From Candidatus Bathyarchaeota archaeon (GTDB lineage: Archaea; Thermoproteota; Bathyarchaeia; Bathyarchaeales; Bathycorpusculaceae): a stretch of 64,000 bases of DNA. The first letter of the stretch is position 1. The number at the start of each line of letters is the position of its first letter. Positions 41,445 through 49,938 of this stretch are shown here, piece after piece. Location of the stretch: positions 402,288-466,287 of the forward strand of contig JAOZID010000010.1 in the NCBI GenBank assembly GCA_026014465.1. The letters run 5' to 3'. The position numbers and the translations under genes are program-made. The notes below the pieces were generated by a model. That model was not told the DNA's origin, searched no databases, and worked only from the letters and a program-made list of their open reading frames with translations.

Positions 41445-42716
41445 TCATCCATGTCTGTATCTTAGGAAAGCTGCGAATCCTCCCAAAGAGGCGAGCTTTG
41501 ATTTTTCTTCTGACATGGTAGATATCACTTCAACTATGGCGTCTGTCTGTGTTGCGGCATCCTCCAAAACGTCAACGATGTCTTTCTCCTCCACTGCGTA
41601 ATCAACGGCACCGCACCGTTCACATGGACTTAATATCATTTCGCTAATAGCTGGTGCATTTCTCTTGTCTAGAATCTTAGCCTTTGATAATCCGCATCGT
41701 TTACACAATACAACGTTTTCAATCATGCCCGTGTTGTCGGTTACTATGGCAACTTCAGCTTGGCCTTCCCTAAGTGCTTCCAACACCGAATCCAGCCCAT
41801 ACGTGACCAACCCATATTGTTTTGCCAGTTCTTCCATAAGGCGTTGCACGGTTCGTTTCTCTTCAGGGGCGCACATGCCTTTAAGTACGTCGAATGATTT
41901 GCGCAGCATTTCTTTTACACCGTCTGGACCTGCAGATTGTGTATCAACTGTGTCTAAAAGCATGTTCTTCAACTCATAGTGCAGGTAAGTTCCCTTCAGA
42001 AAATCGGTTTTGGTTAATCCAGGTCCCCCAATCAGCAACACCGTGACTTTGTAATTCTCCAGAAACAGTTTTGTTGCGTGTTCCGCGATTCTGTGGAAAA
42101 AGTTTGTGAGCTCCATGTTGCGTTCTCTTTCGTAACGCCTTTGGCTTTGCCCGCCTTTTCCCGACTTGCCCGGAATTCCTGATGTTATGGTCTTTAGTAG
42201 TTTAAAATGTTCTCCGATGAGTATACCAAAGCAGGCTTCTTTTGCATCCAACGCGATAAGCCCCACGACTTTTTGGTCTCGGAGCATTGCCCTAAGTGGT
42301 TCAAGCTGGAAATGATTATCAACCACGCATAGATACATAGCAAGGGGTTCGGGTGGAACAATTTCCTCAAAGGTCAAGACAGGGTTGTTTGTGGGAAAAG
42401 TTCCGGCGAATACTACAAGGCCATTCGCGGGAATTTCTTTTTCTTGTTTTAGACGTTGGATTAGTTTTTTGAGGTTTTTTTGGAGCTGACCTTCGATTCG
42501 CTCCGATTTCTCATCGATAGAGGTGTTTTCTTTTTTTATGGTTGCGATTATCTTGTCTATTGTTGCCTCTGGAGGTATGTAGAGTGAAATGAAGTCTTTG
42601 TCTTTGCCTTCTTTGTCTGCTAACCAGGCTATGAGCTTTCTTAATTTGTGCTGTTTAACGGAATCTGTTGTTGCCATGTGGCATGCGTGAAAATTTGGCC
42701 CATTTTTGATGGACAA
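41445..42716 (-). CDS. prf1: Divergent aRF1-family peptide chain release factor
   Basis: The 423-residue protein aligns end to end with archaeal aRF1, from FISLYIPPEATIDKII to VISTMSEEKSKLASLGGFAAFLRYR. The peptide-release motif GGQ is intact (SGKGGQSQRRYERERN near residue 205), and the C-domain has a zinc-ribbon-like CKRCGL..CERCGAVDY. However, the stop-decoding motifs of domain 1 are changed: at the NIKS position it reads DEKS, and at the YxCxxxF position CVVDNHF. It is thus probably a paralogue or variant with altered decoding, although GGQ still implies release activity. The start is TTG 42716 with AAGGTG, or an internal ATG at 42677. Confidence 0.85.
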   Translation of the reverse strand: MSIKNGPNFHACHMATTDSVKQHKLRKLIAWLADKEGKDKDFISLYIPPEATIDKIIATIKKENTSIDEKSERIEGQLQKNLKKLIQRLKQEKEIPANGLVVFAGTFPTNNPVLTFEEIVPPEPLAMYLCVVDNHFQLEPLRAMLRDQKVVGLIALDAKEACFGILIGEHFKLLKTITSGIPGKSGKGGQSQRRYERERNMELTNFFHRIAEHATKLFLENYKVTVLLIGGPGLTKTDFLKGTYLHYELKNMLLDTVDTQSAGPDGVKEMLRKSFDVLKGMCAPEEKRTVQRLMEELAKQYGLVTYGLDSVLEALREGQAEVAIVTDNTGMIENVVLCKRCGLSKAKILDKRNAPAISEMILSPCERCGAVDYAVEEKDIVDVLEDAATQTDAIVEVISTMSEEKSKLASLGGFAAFLRYRHG

Positions 42717-42804
42717 TCTGGCACCTTAACAGTCGGTTACCGCGTGGGCTAATTTATTATTTTCTTTAGGGAAGCTGCTTTTGTTTTCAAGTGGCTGGAG
42801 TTCC

Positions 42805-43047
42805 ATGTTGCCGTCGAAGGCGATGGACCTGAAGGAACAAGATGTTGAATTTGACCCCAATTGTTCCCATTTTGAGCATAACGGAGTTAAAGCATTCAGA
42901 GGGATCAAAGGAATTTACTTTCAGTAGCAATGTAGTTGCTCCATGAAAAGGATTGAAGGAGAAACATATGTCCAAAACGCCATAAGAAAGGTAAAGAAAA
43001 ACTATTGTTATGGTCACACTCTCAGGTATGAAGCAGAAAGCCATTAG
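42805..43047 (+). pseudogene. Small broken ORF with in-frame TAG
   Basis: Forty codons (MLPSKAMDLKEQDVEF..GIKGIYFQ) run to TAG at 42925-42927. The same frame continues with QCSCSMKRIEGETYVQNAIRKVKKNYCYGHTLRYEAESH to a second TAG. Both halves look protein-like and share Cys/His pairs (CSHFEH, CSC, CYGH), suggesting a small metal-binding protein. A GGAG stands four bases before the first ATG. Most likely a decayed gene; TAG readthrough is a less likely alternative, since TAG is a normal stop in other genes of the window. Confidence 0.4.
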
Positions 43048-43223
43048 GGGTGTGTCAATCGGTGAGAACAAAATAGAAAACTAATGCAGCATACAAAGCT
43101 GTTTACTGTTGACCCACAGAGGGCACAAATAAACTTGCTAATAACTACAAAAATAAAACATATCCAACAAGACTAAAAATAAGGAATAACGACCAAAATT
43201 TTGGTGTTTGAGAAAGAAGAAGT

Positions 43224-43390
43224 TCCAGGTTGGGTCTAAGCCTGAACGGCTAACATTGCTCAGTCAATTGTTAACTAACTGTCTTTTTGCGTGCCTTATT
43301 TGAGGTTATCTGGTAAGGTTTGCAGAGTGCAGATAGTTAATGCGCCTACTGTTCTTTGTTGGCACATTCCAGCTTGCTTCTCAACCTGGG
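43224..43390 (+). ncRNA. Candidate structured RNA (or MITE-like element)
   Basis: Four helices nest or sit in order: CCAGGTTG (43225-43232) with CAACCTGG (43382-43389), extended by two wobble pairs; AGCC/GGCT (43239-43242/43248-43251); GTGCC/GGCAC (43291-43295/43361-43365); TATCTG/CAGATA (43307-43312/43330-43335). No open reading frame fits the region. A TATA-like CTAAAAATAAGG about 50 bases upstream could start a transcript. The outer repeat could also be the ends of a short mobile element. The strand is uncertain. Confidence 0.35.
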
Positions 43391-43401
43391 TATATAAAAT
43401 A
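43391..43401 (+). promoter_or_regulatory. Strong TATA box
   Basis: TATATAAAATA after GGG, with another AT-rich TATATAATATAA at 43410-43420. Transcription would start about 43420-43445, yet no gene begins until 43666, so it drives either a long leader or an unannotated RNA. Confidence 0.5.
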
Positions 43402-43530
43402 CGTAGTCTATATAATATAAGCGTAGCGTCACAGAAAAATTACATCTGCAATTGACCTCTCAGGGTTTTTGACAAGAAAAATTAAATTAATCCATGTTGC
43501 TTAAGCGTGCGGACAAGAAATGATGGTGTG

Positions 43531-43538
43531 TATATAAC
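43531..43538 (+). promoter_or_regulatory. TATA box upstream of the 43666 gene
   Basis: TATATAAC; start of transcription expected near 43557-43563. A further TTTATATAATC at 43589-43599 gives a second possible start about 45 bases before the ATG. Confidence 0.5.
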
Positions 43539-43665
43539 TCTGGGCGCTGTGGAGAATCTGATGAGTCAGGGTAGTGTGCAGATGTTTTATTTATATAATC
43601 TTGAAGGTTTTTAACTGGTATTCACAATAGGGTATAGAGGCCTAATTTGTTGGTGTTGATTTGGG

Positions 43666-44403
43666 ATGAGTAAGGGCAGGGTTAAGTTTGAGAGGGATAT
43701 TAAAGCGCTTGTTTCGCGGTTGTCGCTGGACATGGAGACCCTGCATGCTCAGAAACTTTGCAAACTAAAAGATGACCTCATCGAAATGCACAAAGAAAAC
43801 ATTGTGAAAATCAACCACTCCGTAATGGAGCTCGTCTGCGCAAAATACCTTATCCAAAAAGGCTACGACGTCCAAGTCGAATACGCCCTAAACGACATCC
43901 TAACCTGCGACCTGCACGCCATCAAAGGCTTAGGCAACTTTATCATAGAAATCGAAACAGGCTACATCCCCCCTGAACACGCCATGGACCCCCTAACCTA
44001 CACGTACACGCGGTTAGCCAGCAAAATCATACGCTACAGCAGCTTCTCAGGAAAATTCGCCATAGGCGTCCCACCCCACTACATTTTGCCGTTGCCGCGT
44101 ACGTTGACGTTGCCGCCTAAAAAAAGAGCCGCCGCAGAAGTCGAACGCATCAAAAACCTATGCGACTATTACTACCAAAAACCCCCCGTCACCTACGAGG
44201 GCATATGCAACGCGCGCATACACGAAATTTACGTCATCGACGTAGACCACACCCAAGTCATACCCATGGACCCCGAAGCTTACACACGCCGAGTCCTGCA
44301 CAAAGCCGCCCGATTCGCATTAGAAGAAGAACCCGTCGTGGAGCAACTGCAAACCCAAAAATCACTGCAGGAAACCGAAAAAATCGACCACTACTGCAAA
44401 TAA
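43666..44403 (+). CDS. Conserved hypothetical protein, possible PD-(D/E)xK-type fold
   Basis: I cannot name this 245-residue soluble protein. After a helical N-terminus it has VMELVCAKYLIQKGYDVQVEYALNDILTCDLHAIKGLGNFIIEIETGY; the order Glu..Asp-x-x..Glu-x-Glu is reminiscent of PD-(D/E)xK nucleases, though the usual lysine is missing. The second half has many prolines and aromatic residues (GVPPHYILPLPRTLTLPP) and a YVIDVDHTQVIPMDPEAYTRRV segment. A GIY-YIG nuclease gene follows after 21 bases, so both may take part in DNA processing (inference). Confidence 0.6.
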   Translation: MSKGRVKFERDIKALVSRLSLDMETLHAQKLCKLKDDLIEMHKENIVKINHSVMELVCAKYLIQKGYDVQVEYALNDILTCDLHAIKGLGNFIIEIETGYIPPEHAMDPLTYTYTRLASKIIRYSSFSGKFAIGVPPHYILPLPRTLTLPPKKRAAAEVERIKNLCDYYYQKPPVTYEGICNARIHEIYVIDVDHTQVIPMDPEAYTRRVLHKAARFALEEEPVVEQLQTQKSLQETEKIDHYCK

Positions 44404-44424
44404 CACTGTGGAGAACACACAAGC

Positions 44425-44685
44425 ATGAGTTACTATGTTTACATTTTGCTTTGTGAAGACGGCAGCTTCTACACGGGGTACACCAAAAACGTTGTCAACC
44501 GCGCCGCCCAGCACGCAAACGGCACTGGAGCTCGCTACACCAAAATGCACAAACCCAAAGAAATCGCATACACCGAACAGTTCCCCACCCGCAGCCAAGC
44601 TATGAAACGCGAAAAAGCCATCAAAAAACTAAGCCACGAGCAAAAAGCAAATCTGATCCTACAACAAAAAAAGGGTAGGGAGTAA
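44425..44685 (+). CDS. GIY-YIG nuclease-domain protein, YhbQ/UPF0213-like
   Basis: The 86-residue protein is a single GIY-YIG domain: YYVYILLCEDGSFYTGYTKNVVNRAAQHANGTGARYT with the paired Tyr motifs and the following Arg, then EQFPTRSQAMKREKAIKKLS with the catalytic Glu. This matches the small stand-alone YhbQ group, related to the SLX1 nuclease domain. It lies immediately downstream of the hypothetical gene above. Confidence 0.9.
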   Translation: MSYYVYILLCEDGSFYTGYTKNVVNRAAQHANGTGARYTKMHKPKEIAYTEQFPTRSQAMKREKAIKKLSHEQKANLILQQKKGRE

Positions 44686-44710
44686 TTTTTGAAGTTATTT
44701 TTGAAATGAT

Positions 44711-45385
44711 TTAGTGGTATTTCTTGTATGCAGCGAAAACCACGCCAGCAAGCATCACAGCAACTATGGTGGTAGCTATTGGGGTTTCAGGGACGACAAA
44801 TAGGTCGAGTCCAGCTTTTACTAGACCTGATGTTTGAGCTTCACCGTCATCGTAGACTTCTATGTGCATTTTCATTGTGTGTGTTCCAGGTTCTAGGATA
44901 AATGATGCTTCGTATCCTTGAACGTGTGATGAATCGCCGTCATAACCTATTCCAACCCAAGCGAAGTCGGGGGGAACGCCGTCATTTCCAGAGTCACCGA
45001 AGAAAACTTTGTTGCCAGTTGCGTTGATTGCTGCCCATGCGTCAGATTCAGAGAGTAGACCAGGAACGCCTGGTTCAGTCAGAACTAGAACATACATGGT
45101 ATGTGTGTTCATGTCGTAGCGTAGGTAGGCTTTTGCTTCAACGGGTTTGCTATCTTTGAATGCGCGGTACATGTCTGCAAAGTAATCTTGGGTCAAGTCC
45201 CACTCGCCGATGTTGCCATCTACTGTTGCGGTGCCGTAGGTAGGTTCAAAGGGATCAGCTGCGTTTACAATGCTAGCAAAGCCCATGAGAAGAAGCAGGG
45301 AAAGAGCAGAAAGCATAAGGAATTTCTTGCTGTGTAGTCTGTGTTTGCCAGTTTGGTTTCGCGAAATTAGTAGTTCTCTATTCAA
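44711..45385 (-). CDS. Secreted surface protein with C-terminal VPE-type membrane anchor
   Basis: The 224-residue protein has an N-terminal signal peptide (basic region, then LMLSALSLLLLMGFASIVNA), a beta-rich domain beginning TYGTATVDGNIGEWDLTQDYFADMYRAF as in CBM9/DOMON-like sugar-binding modules, and a C-terminus VPETPIATTIVAVMLAGVVFAAYKK. The last part has the form of archaeosortase sorting signals (short Pro-Glu motif, hydrophobic helix, basic end). It is likely fixed to the cell surface. TTG 45385 is chosen because AAAGG lies close upstream. Confidence 0.75.
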   Translation of the reverse strand: MNRELLISRNQTGKHRLHSKKFLMLSALSLLLLMGFASIVNAADPFEPTYGTATVDGNIGEWDLTQDYFADMYRAFKDSKPVEAKAYLRYDMNTHTMYVLVLTEPGVPGLLSESDAWAAINATGNKVFFGDSGNDGVPPDFAWVGIGYDGDSSHVQGYEASFILEPGTHTMKMHIEVYDDGEAQTSGLVKAGLDLFVVPETPIATTIVAVMLAGVVFAAYKKYH

Positions 45386-45676
45386 TGTGCCTTTATTCTC
45401 CTTTCTGTATATCACTTGTATACACGTACGGATATACAATAAAAACTAAGATTATACTATACTGCAACCAAAAGCACCCAAAACACACATAATATCAAGC
45501 AAAAAGCACATATCAAAAGCTAAAATGACCTAAAAACTAAAAAATCTCACCCAAATTCTTTCACGCATTTGAAGCGCGAATTTTTTAACTTTTTATCCAC
45601 AATCAAACCACCGCGCTGAACGAATCAAACATAAAATAATACACAAAAAACGCAAAGCAAACAAAAATCAATGTAG

Positions 45677-46921
45677 CTACACAAGAAAAACAAGCAGCAA
45701 CCCAGTCCCCAACGGAATCAAAAGGTTATCATTCACAGGCAAAGGCAAGTATTCAATAGCCATCGCAGTAACTGCGCCAACTAAAGCAATCCAAGGAGAC
45801 ACAAAAACGGTTCCAGCCAAAAAAGCAAAGAAGAAACCTGCTAGGGTGCCTTCTAGGGTTTTTGTTCGGTTGAAGGGCATGGGTTTTTTGGATAGGGTTC
45901 CGCCAAAGAGTGAGGCGGTGCTGTCTCCTAGGGCGAACATAGCTATGGCTGCGCTGCTTGTGGGTGCGGGGAAAATCAGGAGAGTGAGCATGATGCCAAC
46001 GGCGAAGTATATGGGGGCTAGGGCGAATTCGCAAAGTTCGGTGTTGGAGGCGGCGTGGCGGGTTATGGTTGAGATGAGGGGCATGTTTGTGCCGCGTAGC
46101 CTTAGGAACTCTGAGATAGCGTAGACGCAAATCATGGTAAGGGTTATGGCGGTCATTAGGGGTACGCCAATTAGCATGGCAACTATGGGTACGAGGAAGC
46201 CTGACATGTGGATGGATTCGCGTAGCAGGTCTTTGTGGGAGGGGAAGGGTTTGGTTTTGGTTTCGCCGTGTATTATGGGCAAGATTTTGGTTAGTTTGCC
46301 TGTTACGACTACGTCTGCTTTGTAGCGTATCATGAAGTCGGGGTTGTAGCCGATTTTTTGGATGTCTTTTAGGTATATGCTGGCGTTGTTGCGGTCGTCA
46401 GCTACTACTACGCAGTCTTCTAAACGCAGGTTCTCAGCCTCCACAAGCTCCTTTAGAACCAAAACCTTGCCGTTTTGCTCGGTAACATCACCCCAAATCT
46501 CGCCTGTCAAAGCGCCGTCTTTAACGCCGATTTCCACACCCACAGCGTAATCTGCCCCAACTATAGACGCAATATGCTCAACCAAACGCGTAGGCACGCC
46601 TGAACTAACCAGCGCAGTCTTGCAGCCCTCAGATTTCAAAGCACAAAAAACCTCCACCGCACTAGGCAAAAACGGCATCTTATCCAAAACCTCCAACAAA
46701 AACTCCACCCTCACCCCACGAGCAACACCATAAACCCCACGCAACGCCCGCCTCAAACGCAACGCCCCAACCTCATACAAAAAACCATAAACCAAAATCT
46801 TAAACAAAGCAAGCACACCCAAGCTTTTGCCTACATCAAAAAACAGGCGATTCTTAGGAACCAACACACCCTCAACATCGAAAACAACCAGCTTAGGCTT
46901 CCTACCCCGCTCAACATTCAA
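45677..46921 (-). CDS. HAD phosphatase fused to a dolichol kinase/CTP-transferase-like membrane domain
   Basis: The 414-residue protein has an N-terminal phosphoserine-phosphatase-type HAD domain (about 8-215): motif I FDVEGVLVP, TALVSSGV (motif II), CVVVADDRNNASI (motif III/IV). The Asp-x-Glu form of motif I also occurs in ThrH. From about residue 235 there are seven or so membrane helices with GDSTASLFGG and KTLEGTLAGFF, signatures of the SEC59/VTE5 polyprenol kinase and CDP-diglyceride synthetase-like family. The fusion suggests phosphorylation and dephosphorylation of isoprenoid or lipid alcohols at the membrane. Confidence 0.8.
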   Translation of the reverse strand: MNVERGRKPKLVVFDVEGVLVPKNRLFFDVGKSLGVLALFKILVYGFLYEVGALRLRRALRGVYGVARGVRVEFLLEVLDKMPFLPSAVEVFCALKSEGCKTALVSSGVPTRLVEHIASIVGADYAVGVEIGVKDGALTGEIWGDVTEQNGKVLVLKELVEAENLRLEDCVVVADDRNNASIYLKDIQKIGYNPDFMIRYKADVVVTGKLTKILPIIHGETKTKPFPSHKDLLRESIHMSGFLVPIVAMLIGVPLMTAITLTMICVYAISEFLRLRGTNMPLISTITRHAASNTELCEFALAPIYFAVGIMLTLLIFPAPTSSAAIAMFALGDSTASLFGGTLSKKPMPFNRTKTLEGTLAGFFFAFLAGTVFVSPWIALVGAVTAMAIEYLPLPVNDNLLIPLGTGLLLVFLV

Positions 46922-47122
46922 AGATTTTCACATCAACCCGAAATTTTAGATACCCAAACTAATAGACACTGAAAACTAAAAAGCTCTTCCACCCAAAACC
47001 ACAATAATAGCCAAACCAAACGAGGGGAGTCACATTCTTTTGGAGACCCAAATAGTTTTCAACTCTAATAATATTGGTAAACGACCCTAAAATTGAAAAG
47101 TTGAATCAAATATTGTTACGTT

Positions 47123-48268
47123 ATGAAGTCACCAAGTAATCTGCGGTTTGGAAAAGAGGTTAATGAGGTTCAGTTGAAAGATATTCAGTTTTTAATCAAC
47201 AATGGAATTGAAGAGTCCCAAAATCTTGAATACAAACAACCAAACCAAGAGGAGGAGTTCGGTGCCGATTGTGACAATATCGCTAGAATACTGTCTAGTT
47301 TCCTCAATACAGATGGCGGGATAATAGTCTATGGCGTTTCGGAAAAAAGGGAAAAAGTGCATAACCGCCCGGCTGAAATTAAATGGTGCACAGCAGAAAA
47401 GGAAAGAATAGAAAACCTTCTATTGTCTAGAGTTCAACCGTGGGACGAGAATACAAGAATAAAGAGAATAGAAAATAAAACCAAACGAAAAGAAGGCATT
47501 TTCGTTATTGAGGTCCCTAAAAGCAACAATCCCCCACACATGTACAACAGTATTTACTACCAGCGTTTGAATTATCAAACGAAACCCATGGGTCATGAAA
47601 GTGTTCTGAGGGCATTTCAAAGTAGTTATACAAGACGACGAGACATAGTCAAAAAGGTTATTGAGCCATTATACGCAGAAATAACAGAAATATGCGAAAG
47701 ACTACAAAAGTTCAAGAGCACATCGGTGAGTAAACAACCGCAAATAAAACTGCATGATAGATACTTGTACGACCAGCTTAATCCGACTTTAACAAACAGA
47801 ATTGACGAATTCTATGAAAGAGTCGTGAAGCTCCAACCAGTTTTGGATTGGCAAGCATATAAGATAGCAATAAAGATTATTCGCAACCAACTGATAGAAA
47901 GATTTCCTAGAAAAAAGGAAGCATTTCCAGAAGACAGCAACAATAACATCTTAGAACTATACATAAAAACAAAAGACGTGAGCGGAAATATAGAAAACAA
48001 GAGAAGCAAAATTGCGTGGGCACTCTTTAAAAAACAAACGATAGACGAATATCTAAAAGCCGAATACCCACATGAAACAATTGCAGGATATACACCAGAG
48101 GTTACTCCTTCAACTATCAAGTTTAGCAAGGAAGAATTCGAAGACTTTTGGAAGAAATGTCAAGTAAGTGCCAAACAAAATGACGAAAATCAAAAAGCAT
48201 GGAACGAAATAACCGAACTTTTAGAAATAGGCAAAAAAATCTTGGAAGAAATTAAGGTACAGGCTTAA
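47123..48268 (+). CDS. AlbA_2/Schlafen-type DNA-binding domain protein
   Basis: The 381-residue protein has an AlbA_2 (AAA_4) domain near residues 25-160: ESQNLEYKQP..DCDNIARILSSFLNTDGGIIVYGVSEK and IFVIEVPKSNNPPHMYNSIYYQRLNYQTKPM. The remaining 200 residues are charged and helical, with no domain I can name. Base composition is clearly more AT-rich than in flanking genes, so the gene was probably acquired by transfer. Similar proteins occur among regulators and in defence contexts, but no partner gene is present here. Confidence 0.75.
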   Translation: MKSPSNLRFGKEVNEVQLKDIQFLINNGIEESQNLEYKQPNQEEEFGADCDNIARILSSFLNTDGGIIVYGVSEKREKVHNRPAEIKWCTAEKERIENLLLSRVQPWDENTRIKRIENKTKRKEGIFVIEVPKSNNPPHMYNSIYYQRLNYQTKPMGHESVLRAFQSSYTRRRDIVKKVIEPLYAEITEICERLQKFKSTSVSKQPQIKLHDRYLYDQLNPTLTNRIDEFYERVVKLQPVLDWQAYKIAIKIIRNQLIERFPRKKEAFPEDSNNNILELYIKTKDVSGNIENKRSKIAWALFKKQTIDEYLKAEYPHETIAGYTPEVTPSTIKFSKEEFEDFWKKCQVSAKQNDENQKAWNEITELLEIGKKILEEIKVQA

Positions 48269-48434
48269 ACAAACGCAATCAAGCAAATTAACACGGGTGG
48301 TAACCAAAACAATAGCCATGTATCGCAGACAGCAAAGAGAGGAGTTAAAAAAAGCAATTACGCATGATTACCAATATAGTCCTCAAAAACAGAATGAAAA
48401 AAGAACAGGTTTTCAAATAGCAATAATTAGAAAT

Positions 48435-49820
48435 TTAGGCGGGGTGTTTGTTGAGTTCGGCCATTTTTTTGTGGATGGCTGCGACGGTTTTTTTGACGTT
48501 TTTGTCTTCGACGACTATGATGATTTGGCTGGTGTGGGGGGCGAATATGCCGCGTTTGATGTTTATGCCTTGGATTGAGCTGATGGCGGTGGAGGCTACG
48601 CCGGGGCTGTTTTTCATTTTGTCGCCTATGAGGGTTACGATGCCTAGTCCGTAGTCGATTTTGAGGTGTTCGTCGAAGCCTTTTAGGCGGTCTTCGTTTT
48701 TCTGTAGGTAACCGGAATCGAGGAATAGGAAGTCTCGGATGCGTTCGCCTGTTTCTAGGGTTTCGGCGCCTAGGTCCATGAAGTCGTTGCGGTGTTCCCA
48801 GATGCGCAGGGAGTCTTCGAGAGAGCGGCTTTTGTCGTCGCGCATGGAAAGTATGGCGCATCCTGATTTGCCTGTTAGGCATTTTACGACTTCGTCGCCT
48901 TGGCTTTGGGTTTGGATGGAGGAGTACATGGCTGGTTCGTCAATGGGCACCACGAGTAGCGGCACAGAGAAGCTGCGTGCTAGTGCTATGGCGGGGCCGT
49001 GTACGATTTTCATGCCCATTAGTGAGGCTTTGTGGGCTTCGTTGTAGGTCATGGAGGCGATGTGGCTGGTTTTTTGTCCGCGGACGACTTTGGGGTCGGC
49101 GCTTTGGACGGGGACGTCTTTGTAGAGTCTTGTTGTGGTTTCGTAGCATTCGTTGAGAAGGCAGGAAACAAAAACTGCGGTCAAGTCAGAGCCGCCTCTG
49201 CCCAAAATGGTTTCTAATCCGTCAGAGGTGACACCGAAAAAGCCGCCCATGACGACGACTTTGCCTTGTTTTAGGGGCTCGGTTAGCAGGTTGAGGCGTT
49301 TTCTGCTAAGCTCTAAGCTGGGTATGGCGTCTTCAAACATGTCGTCGGTAACTATGGGCCAGTGATGCGGGGAAACACAAGTTGCGTCTACGCCGTGGCT
49401 TTTTAGGATGTAGCACATGAAAGAGGCTGTGGCTAATTCGCCGCCGTAGGTTAAAACTTTGGCTCTTACGCTACCAGCGAAGCGTTTGTTCACTATGCGT
49501 AGAGCTTTTTGGGTTTGGGTTCTGTAGTACTCGAGTTCTTCTTGTGCGGATTCAAGCAGATCAGCGTTCACGTAACGTTTAACTAAATTGTTGTAAACCT
49601 GAAAGATAGCATCCACAGAGGACTGTTTGTTTTGGGCGCAGGATTCACCGATGTTTATTAACTCGTCAGTGCAGCCTGTGGGAGCCGAAAAAACCACCAC
49701 AGGACCAACACCATCCAAAGCCTTACGCTCCTTAATACGTTTAACAATTTTAGGGATGCCCTTGCCTTCAATATCAAGCAAGCTGCCGCCGAACTTTGCA
49801 ATTGAAAGTTTACCATTCAT
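48435..49820 (-). CDS. lysC: Aspartate kinase
   Basis: The 461-residue enzyme starts with LSIAKFGGSLL, the amino-acid kinase motif (KFGGS), and has GGFFGVTSDGLETILGRGGSDLTAVFVSCLL and the TTRLYKDVPVQSADPKVV region of substrate binding. Two ACT domains from about residue 310 (CAILSMRDDKSRSLE.., IVTLIGDKMKNSPGVASTAISSIQGINIKRGIFAPHTSQIIIVVE) suggest allosteric control by an amino acid end product. It phosphorylates aspartate for Lys, Thr and Met synthesis. It is not in an operon. Confidence 0.92.
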   Translation of the reverse strand: MNGKLSIAKFGGSLLDIEGKGIPKIVKRIKERKALDGVGPVVVFSAPTGCTDELINIGESCAQNKQSSVDAIFQVYNNLVKRYVNADLLESAQEELEYYRTQTQKALRIVNKRFAGSVRAKVLTYGGELATASFMCYILKSHGVDATCVSPHHWPIVTDDMFEDAIPSLELSRKRLNLLTEPLKQGKVVVMGGFFGVTSDGLETILGRGGSDLTAVFVSCLLNECYETTTRLYKDVPVQSADPKVVRGQKTSHIASMTYNEAHKASLMGMKIVHGPAIALARSFSVPLLVVPIDEPAMYSSIQTQSQGDEVVKCLTGKSGCAILSMRDDKSRSLEDSLRIWEHRNDFMDLGAETLETGERIRDFLFLDSGYLQKNEDRLKGFDEHLKIDYGLGIVTLIGDKMKNSPGVASTAISSIQGINIKRGIFAPHTSQIIIVVEDKNVKKTVAAIHKKMAELNKHPA

Positions 49821-49938
49821 CATAGATAACGCCTTGACGCTCCCATATGGAGGCTCACCAAGACTTTAAATAATTTTTCCCCACCAACCCTAAAGATTTT
49901 AAAGACACAGTGAACAAGAGAAGATGAAACCAACAAAG

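Larger units (their letters stand above)
42717..43665. other. Gene-poor kilobase with several distinct elements
   Basis: This is the longest stretch without an intact gene. From left to right it contains a small ORF interrupted by TAG (42805-43047), an A-rich spacer, a nested inverted-repeat element (43224-43390), a very strong TATA box next to it (43391-43401) with a second at 43410-43420, and two more TATA boxes (43531 and 43589) before the gene at 43666. Its AT content is higher than that of the surroundings. Confidence 0.6.

Noticed and set aside
43555-43600. CTGATGAG looked like a hammerhead ribozyme core
   Set aside because: No GAAA segment or matching stems follow at the required distance.
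48297-48578. Plus-strand open frame between the AlbA_2 gene and lysC
   Set aside because: Its second half is only the reverse strand of lysC and the first half is low-complexity; no ribosome site.
48427-48882. Arg/His-rich frame opposite and alongside lysC
   Set aside because: A frame-shifted shadow of lysC; extreme Arg, Pro and His content.
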